NCBI RefSeq assembly: GCF_026745355.1
Contig: NC_079206.1
Location: forward strand, 47,829,261-47,893,260
DNA from: Beta vulgaris subsp. vulgaris
Lineage: Eukaryota; Streptophyta; Magnoliopsida; Caryophyllales; Amaranthaceae
Direction of reading: 5' to 3'
DNA: 64,000 nt
How positions within the stretch are numbered: the first letter of the stretch is position 1; each line of letters begins with the position of its first letter. The notes beneath the pieces were generated by a model. That model did no database searches and was not told where the DNA came from. It was given only the letters and a program-made list of their open reading frames with translations. Positions 57,621 through 64,000 of this stretch are shown here, one piece after another. Position numbers and translations under genes: made by a program.

Positions 57621-59137
57621 ATTTGAAAGGTTAAACTTCCCTGTCAGTTTATGGCAGTGTGTCATCATTCAACCAACCAAAGTGTTAATTCGTCTAGCTT
57701 TACACATCCTAAGGGGTTTGACATCTTGGAGTCATGAGCAACCTAGACTCCCTTTACCGAATCAGGGAAGAGTTAAGTGGACAGTCGCGGTAGGTCAATT
57801 GGTCCATCTTGTCAAGGATTTTAGAGACTTCCTCCTCCTCAAGATGATGTATTCACTACTAACCTGCAACAAAGTTCCATAACATAATTGAAATTAAAAT
57901 GTTTTTACCTTGTAAACTCTGAATGTGCGTGTATTGTGATAGGATGCCACATTAACAAGTTGACGCCTTATTCGATATGATGCATCGCCTTTCAGTTGGA
58001 CATGTCTGACATGTTTCGACACGTATGTTACGTCCATGACCTGGACGTTATTGCTGGCTACTAGATACATGAGACACATGTCGTAGGTGGTGTTGCCCCC
58101 AATGTTGAGATCACATGTTGTTGACCATCTTGATTTTGTCGGCCATGGTCATGTCTGTAGTTGTTTTTGTGATAATATTGGTCACATGTCTTGTAAATTC
58201 TTGAGTTTTAAAGAGTCAATGAGATTGTTAGCATTGACAAGTAACGTGTTATATTTTAAACAAGGTCATGTATTGGTTTGAGCCATAGGTAAACCTAGAA
58301 CTAACTATTCTAAGTGAATAACTTGACTTTGACATTTAGTCGAGACTTGCTAAAACGATATGGGAGTTTCTTGTCATCATCTTAAAGCTTAAGGATTGCA
58401 CCTCTTGTTAATTAATGACCTTTATATATAATGGTTATTACTCTACCTTTATAGAGAGTTTCACGTCTTGTTTTATGTCGAGGGTATCTTACTCAGGTCC
58501 AGATGCCTTGTTCAACTTGACGGACGCGTCATCAGTCTATGCATCCATGGTTGCCTTATTTTATTTTTGGATATCTTGTGTATGTCTTTGGCATGTCAAG
58601 GTTGCATGGATTAGTTTCCAATGACATAGTTTAACAAGAATAAAACTAACCAATACCTTTACACACGATAAGTGTCGACTTCCCTTGAACACCTTGGTAT
58701 GTGGATGCTCAATTGCAGTGATTCAGAACGTCCACAAAAGAATTGTGATGTCATATATATTACATGACCATGCAAAACAATCATTGTTAGTTCCAAAATA
58801 AAATCAATTAAGTTTTTTCTTCCTTAGGAGTTTTGATAAATTCATCACGATGACACATTATTTTTTCAATGTCAAGCTTGATGTCATCTAGACGATCTCA
58901 CATCACCTACATGTCCGGACTTTAACTCCTTATTGGACCCTCATGATGTCATTTTTTCGTAAGTGGACAAGACCATCTTCATCTATGTGTCAAAGGCTTG
59001 TACAAAATAATATTTTTAGATGAAAAATAATCAATAGTGTGGAATTGTACCTGCAAGTGAAGCCTTTTGCTTGTCCTGGGGGAGAGATAAGGGGAGGTGA
59101 TTCAAAATAAAAAGATGTCAACTAAAAAATTTGCACG
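57621..59137 (-). other. Gypsy-3 gag/protease zone, beyond recognition
   Basis: By position it should encode gag, protease and most of RT. Short plus- and minus-strand frames exist but I recognise no motif in any of them. Confidence 0.4.
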
Positions 59138-59395
59138 ACCATCTCGGCATGACGGTCACGACGTTCATCTTGGACAACGGTCACGACGGTCATCTTGGAC
59201 TCGAAGGTCAAGACATTCATTTTGGACATGATGGCAATCTTGGGGTCGACTGTCAGGACATTCATATTGGACATGATGGTCACAACAATCATCTTCGACA
59301 GGATGGTCACAAAGTTCATCTTGGACATCAGGATAGTCTTGTTCATGAAGGTTACGACAGTCACCTTGGACATGATGGTCAGGACGACCAAGACG
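59138..59395. repeat. ~30-bp minisatellite near the Gypsy-3 primer site
   Basis: Eight or so imperfect units on CATCTTGGACATGATGGTCA. Open frames over it on both strands give Gly/His/Asp-rich repeats and are repeat artefacts. Confidence 0.85.
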
Positions 59396-59550
59396 TCCGC
59401 CAGCACTTCGAATCACTTCGACGATACCATTGGCTTACTATCGTTCCTCCCAATCTTCCACAACAATAGTTGGGATGCTATTAGATCAATTTTTTTTTTT
59501 TTGAAAACCTTTAGAATAATGTGTACGAAATTGGTTACTTTGAGATTGAA

Positions 59551-59569
59551 GGCCTCACGGTGGGCGCCA
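59551..59569 (-). promoter_or_regulatory. Primer binding site of Gypsy-3, tRNA-Lys type
   Basis: The plus strand has GGCCTCACGGTGGGCGCCA next to the LTR, the same tRNA-Lys 3' end as in Gypsy-1 with one mismatch in the 18-nt core. Confidence 0.75.
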
Positions 59570-59572
59570 AAT

Positions 59573-60262
59573 TATTTTGGACAAATTTTACCAAGGGGCC
59601 AATTTGCCTAAGAAAATAGGCCATCGATCTTAGTAACTCACTTGAAGTGTAAGACTCTTTATTAATGGAGAATTCACTAGAGGATAATACATTGATTTAG
59701 AAGATGAAAAATGACAATAGAAGAAAAAGAGACGAACATTAGACATTCTTTCTTTACAAACAAGAATCAAGAATTAAGAAGAATAATAAGAAAAAAACTT
59801 GTATTAATTGCTGTAGATTAGACTACGAGAGATGATAATGAGTAAGAATGAGTGGGAGTGAGTGGGAGTGAGTGGGAGAGAATGAGACTAAAAACTAATA
59901 CGTCAACCTCTATTTATAGCAAATAAATCCTTACTAATCAGGTCGTCCGACTGGTCATGTCGGAGGTGTCCGACATCATTTCAGCTTGTTGTTGCAACCA
60001 CCTTGACGGATTCAACCTACTTTTGCTGCATGTACTGGTTGACTGTTACAATCAGCTAGGATGCCATCTACTATTTAGAGGCTTGAAATGCCTCCCTAAT
60101 ACAAGGGATTTCCCTTCTTTTTGTTGTTTGACTTGCTCTTTGTAACAACACTTGATTATGTTACCTACTTCCAAGGGGTTGATTACTTGACCAAATATTG
60201 TTAGATAGCCAGCTTAAATTCTACGTTCCTAATCAGGCTTAGGTGAAATTTTACCCACAACA
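59573..60262 (-). repeat. 5' LTR of Gypsy-3
   Basis: 690 bp from TATTTTGGACAAAT (the first dinucleotide TG has become TA) to TTACCCACAACA. It includes tandem GAGTGGGAGT units at about 59850-59876. Confidence 0.82.
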
Positions 60263-61344
60263 CCAACTATGGCTAAACCTCCAAAATGCACCATATGACA
60301 TAAATACATAGTTTCTATAATCATCTAGAATCCTCGATTCACTAATATACAAACTAGTGACTAGTGCACTCTTCTAATAGAAGCTATTGTCGCCCTCTAC
60401 AATTGGCTTCTCTTACCAATTGTAATGATTGTCTTAGCTTTTGTTATTAAAGCAGATGATCTAACCTTTATCAATATTTTGCAAGGAATATAACAATGTC
60501 CGTGGAAACTCCAACTCTTTGTATGACCACATCCGCTCACTACTTACTCATTTAGTACTTCACTTCTAAACATATCTATCGAGAAGTCAACTACACTATA
60601 TGCTATCTTCGTCCTCTTTTTTTTAACTTATTTATATATTTTCTCTGTTTGTCAATACGTGTAATAAAAATTAAGTTGAATTTGAAAAAAATATTTCATT
60701 GAAGTAAAAATGAACTTAGCTTAGCTAAGTTTAGCAGAGGTAAGTTCAACAAAAATAAATTAGAAAATTTATATAAAACCTATTAAGATAACTAATTTTA
60801 TTGAGAAAAACCTAATGAAAACTTTTTTTTTTCAAAAAAGATTAATTATATTATTTTCGTTTGTTACTTCAAATTATCTTAATATTTTCTGGCAAAAAGG
60901 TGTATTTTTCGGCCTTACGTTTTCCGCTCCCTCTTTCATTTAATGGAGACAAATAAGTTTAATTTGTTGTCCTTATACTTTGGTGAAAAAGGGAGGGAAA
61001 GAAGTCAAGCCCCCAAAATGTACTTTTTGGCTAGAAAATTTTGAGATGGTCTCAAATAACTAATGTAAGTAATATAATAGATTTTTATGAACGAAAAAGT
61101 TTTGATTAAGTCTTTTCCAATAAAACAGCTATTTTAAAAGATCTTATCCGACAAAAAGTTCAATAAATTAAGATGAGGAGACCTAACCTTAAGGTAGACA
61201 AAAGATTAAGTTCAATAACATAAAGTAAGCTTCAACTAAAATGACTTCAATTGAGCCAAACAAAATAATAAGTTGGGGGAAATAAATTAAATTTGGTAAA
61301 TCTATTAAGTTGATGAGGAAATAAAGAACCTTAGCTGATAAGTT
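60263..61344. other. AT-rich stretch, no gene recognised
   Basis: No coding region supported. A perfect 9-bp hairpin TACAATTGG/CCAATTGTA with a 9-base loop lies at 60398-60424. Confidence 0.4.
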
Positions 61345-61462
61345 ATATATATATATGTATGTTTATATATATGTATGTATATGTATGTATGTATATGTAT
61401 ATAAGTACATATATATAAACATATATATATATATATAAACATATATATATATATATAAACAT

Positions 61463-61505
<43 letters not shown>

Positions 61506-61627
61506 TATATATATATATATATGTTTATATATATATATATGTATGTTTATATATATATATGTATGTATATATATATATATATGTATGTATATATATATAT
61601 ATATGTATGTATATATATATATATATG

Positions 61628-61674
<47 letters not shown>

Positions 61675-61738
61675 ATATGTATATATGTATATATGTATAT
61701 ATGTATATGTATATATGTATATGTATATATATGTATAG
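61345..61738. repeat. TA/TATGTATG compound microsatellite
   Basis: About 390 bp of TA repeats with TGTATATATG and TATAAACATA variants. Its right end is the break point of LINE-D. Confidence 0.97.
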
Positions 61739-64000
61739 GAATAACTTAAACTGACAAAATTGAGTTTTCCCGATAGCAATGACGAAACTGACAATCCTGG
61801 AACCGACGAGAATTCTCACCTGCATCTTTAATTTCACAATATTATAAATCTCCCATGGAATACGCCAAGAGTTCTTCATAGAATTAATGACAATAAGGTT
61901 ATCTCCTTCAATTATAATATGCGAGATATCAAGAGAAATAGCTCCTTTAACACCTTCACTAAGGGCCCAAGCCTCGGCTTGAACAATAGAAATGTGAGGC
62001 CCCAACGACTTAGCCCCAGCTAGCAAAACCTCGCCACTACTATTACGAATAACAAAACCTAAAGCAGCATTGCTAATGCTATCTTTAGAACCATCAAAAT
62101 TGAGCTTACATAAATTAGCGGGAGGGGGGGACCAAACAAGATTGGGACCTGCTCTGGCAACCTTCGGAAAAGGCCTGATGATAGTGGGGGAAGGAATAAT
62201 GATATCATTCCCACCTTCAGCAGCAGACTTACTCCGCTGAGCAAAAAAACTGCTAATCATATAACTAACCCTATGAGGGGAGAAACCTTCATCATTGAAA
62301 ATAACTTTATTTCTGATGAACTAAATAAACCACCACACAAAGGCCAACTTAGAAATAGCATCAGAATCAAGAACCGAATGACACAACTCAATCCAATACC
62401 GAAAAGAGGAGTAGTTAGACAAGTTAATATTACCCGGGAGACTCGGCCAAGCATCACAAACTTGGAGACAAGCAAAAACCTCTAACGTAAACGGGCTCTG
62501 AAAACAGAGATGAGAGATAGACTCTAAGGCATTACAACATAACACACATTGCTGAGGAATAAAAACTTTGCATTTTTCAAGCCTATCCTTAGAGGGAAGC
62601 CCATCATGACAAGCTTTCCATAGGAACATTTTAATTTTAGGGGGGACTTGAAGCTTCCATAACCAAGCAAATTCTACTTTCTCAAAATTTGGATTAAAAA
62701 CACCCTGAGCTAAAAGTGACCCTGTCTTGACTGAATACTCACCGTCCGCAGTCAAACCCCAAACTAGAGAGTCTTTTTGAGAAGACGAAGGGAGATAGTA
62801 AGAACATATCCTGGAAACAATATGTGAGGGAACTAACAAACCAATCTTGATTCGGTCCCACCCCCCAAACTCGTCCATAAGATCACTAACCCTAAAGTTT
62901 TCTGGCCCAGGAAGAGGACTAACCACCATCCTAATAGGATACTGGAACACCCAATTATCATCCCAAAAACTAATATCTCTACCATTCCCTACCTGCCATC
63001 TTAAACCCTTTTTAAACAAAGGCCAAATAGACATGAGTTTTTTCCATTGCCAAGACGCAACTGAGGAGACTTTATGAGTAAGAATATCTTGAAATTTAAT
63101 ATACTTCTTTTTAACCAAATTAACCCATAAATTATCTTTCAGCTTGATAAGTTTCCAGAGAAGTTTCATCTGCAAAGCTACATTGTTGACATCAACTTTT
63201 CTGATGCCTAAACCCCCATATTGTTTAGGAAGACAAATTTTGTCCCAACCAATCAAATTTGCAGTCTTGTTAAGATTATCTTTATTCCAAAAAAAATTCC
63301 TATAGGATTTATCCAAACTAGAGAGAATTGGCTTAAGAAGATAGAAATTTTGCATCTGATAATTAGCTTTAGTCGCCAAATTATCTTGAATTAGGACCGT
63401 TCTACCTGCTTGCGATAGGGAATTTGCTTTCCACTTAGGCAACTGGCTAACCACTTTACAACAAACTTTCCCAAAAGTTTCCTTTGTGACTCGAGAGTCT
63501 ATAATTGGGCAGCCTAAGTACTCTCCTAAATTGTCTACCTCAGTCATACCCAACATAGAAGCAAAATTAATTTTGGAATAATCTAGAACATTCGGGGAAC
63601 ATTGAAAGGCGGACTTATGAAAATTTACAAGTTGACCAGACATAGAACAATATTTATCAAGAATCCGCTTAATAGTAGAGCAACTAACTTCAGAGGCCCT
63701 AGCAAAGATCATAGTATCGTCTGCAAAAGTAAGGAACGGGATACGAACACCAGATTTTCCTTTAGAGACTCCAATTGGCTTGTCGTTTTGGGCAATAGCC
63801 GCAGAGAGTTGCCTAGCAAGGAGCTCCGAACAAAGAATAAAGAGATAGGGAGATAGAGGGTCACCTTGACGAATACCTCTAGAAGGGATGAATCTATCAC
63901 TTGGGATACCATTGACCAGCACCGAGAAAGAAGGAGTTGAGATACAACATTTAATCCATTCTACCCATTGAGAGCAAAAACCCAACTTTCTCAGAGTAAC
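61739..64000 (-). mobile_element. L1-type LINE with RNase H, 3'-truncated and running off the window (LINE-D)
   Basis: Minus-strand ORF2 sequence enters from the right edge and ends at the microsatellite, still inside the RNase H domain. There is no 3' UTR or poly(A). LINE insertions usually lose their 5' end, so loss of the 3' end points to a later rearrangement at the microsatellite. It is far better preserved than LINE-A or LINE-C. Confidence 0.88.
61757..64000 (-). pseudogene. LINE-D ORF2: reverse transcriptase, C-terminal knuckle, RNase H (partial)
   Basis: From the right edge to 62324 the frame is open for more than 550 codons. RT motifs: FSVLVNGIPSDRFIPSRGIR then QGDPLSPYLFILCSELLA (about 63850), FLTFADDTMIFA with intact FADD (about 63720), NLGEYLGCPI, KANSLSQAGRTVLI. 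The knuckle CVLCCNALESISHLCFQ lies at about 62500-62550. One in-frame TAG (62321-62323) stands where WW(I/W)FIRNKVIF suggests Trp. RNase H follows in the same frame: [19 protein letters not shown] (about 62100), [22 protein letters not shown]. The last motif, FRHCYREN, is in another frame. The N-terminal endonuclease would be outside the window. Confidence 0.9.

Larger units (their letters stand above)
41727..60262 (-). mobile_element. Old Tat-type gypsy element hosting the right-hand nest (Gypsy-3)
   Basis: A partial left LTR (41727-42124) matches 59865-60262 of the right LTR, both ending in CCCACAA. A tRNA-Lys-type primer site at 59551 and pol remnants homologous to Gypsy-1 confirm a Tat-like element on the minus strand. 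The LTRs differ at about 25 of 165 sampled positions (roughly 15%), so this is the oldest dated element here. Its 3' internal region is interrupted by CACTA-2. Gag and most of RT are not recognisable. Confidence 0.85.

Noticed and set aside
59131..59611. His/Gly/Asp-rich open frames on both strands
   Set aside because: They translate a roughly 30-bp minisatellite; frames stay open on both strands because the period is near a multiple of three.

Overview
The window looks like nuclear heterochromatin or intergenic DNA of a flowering plant, most likely a eudicot. The evidence is Ty1/copia and Ty3/gypsy elements of plant lineages (Tat with a second RNase H, a chromodomain chromovirus), plant L1-type LINEs, Stowaway, hAT, CACTA and Mutator-type MITEs, Helitrons, and initiator-Met and Lys tRNA primer sites. 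I could not narrow the family further. I found no intact host protein gene, no rRNA and no free-standing tRNA gene. Nearly everything recognisable is a mobile element or a wreck of one, and almost all coding regions are broken.

Left nest (about 81-20895). A minus-strand Ty1/copia element (86-20890, target duplication AAACG/AAATG) is the host. A plus-strand LINE (2830-7713, 12-bp duplication) and a minus-strand, 5'-truncated LINE (7864-8849) sit in its pol gene. A minus-strand Tat-lineage Ty3/gypsy element (11345-20683, perfect duplication GTACT) sits in its 5' LTR. The LTR divergence agrees with this order: roughly 8% for the copia element in a 255-bp sample, and 11 substitutions in 572 bp (about 1.9%) for the Tat element. 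On the strand opposite its gag-pol, the Tat element carries a four-exon gene (12172-14017) with three short GT-AG introns.

Middle (about 20.9-41.3 kb). This is AT-rich DNA holding short elements: Helitron ends, a non-coding CACTA element with a perfect 3-bp duplication (23433-25007), four hAT-like elements, Stowaway MITEs, two tRNA-derived SINEs, a retroposed poly(A) unit of unknown origin (35508-36898), a degenerate LINE (29225-33356), an inverted pair of MITEs (39758-40536), TA microsatellites and several degenerate short-period arrays.

Right nest (41727-60262). An old, heavily decayed Tat-type element contains a CACTA element built from palindromic GAGACGGA repeats (42214-54781). That in turn contains a Tekay/Del-like chromovirus (42966-54123, perfect duplication AAAAT), whose left LTR contains a Mutator-type MITE full of hairpins (44768-45329). 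The right edge is a minus-strand LINE with a fused RNase H domain; it runs off the window and is cut at its 3' end by a TA microsatellite.

The elements do not work together as a pathway. What links them is insertion history and shared decay. In two unrelated gypsy elements the reverse transcriptase active-site Asp has become Asn through what reads as a CpG-to-TpG change, as expected of methylated, silenced DNA. Divergence figures are counts by eye on stated stretches; no alignment software or database was used.
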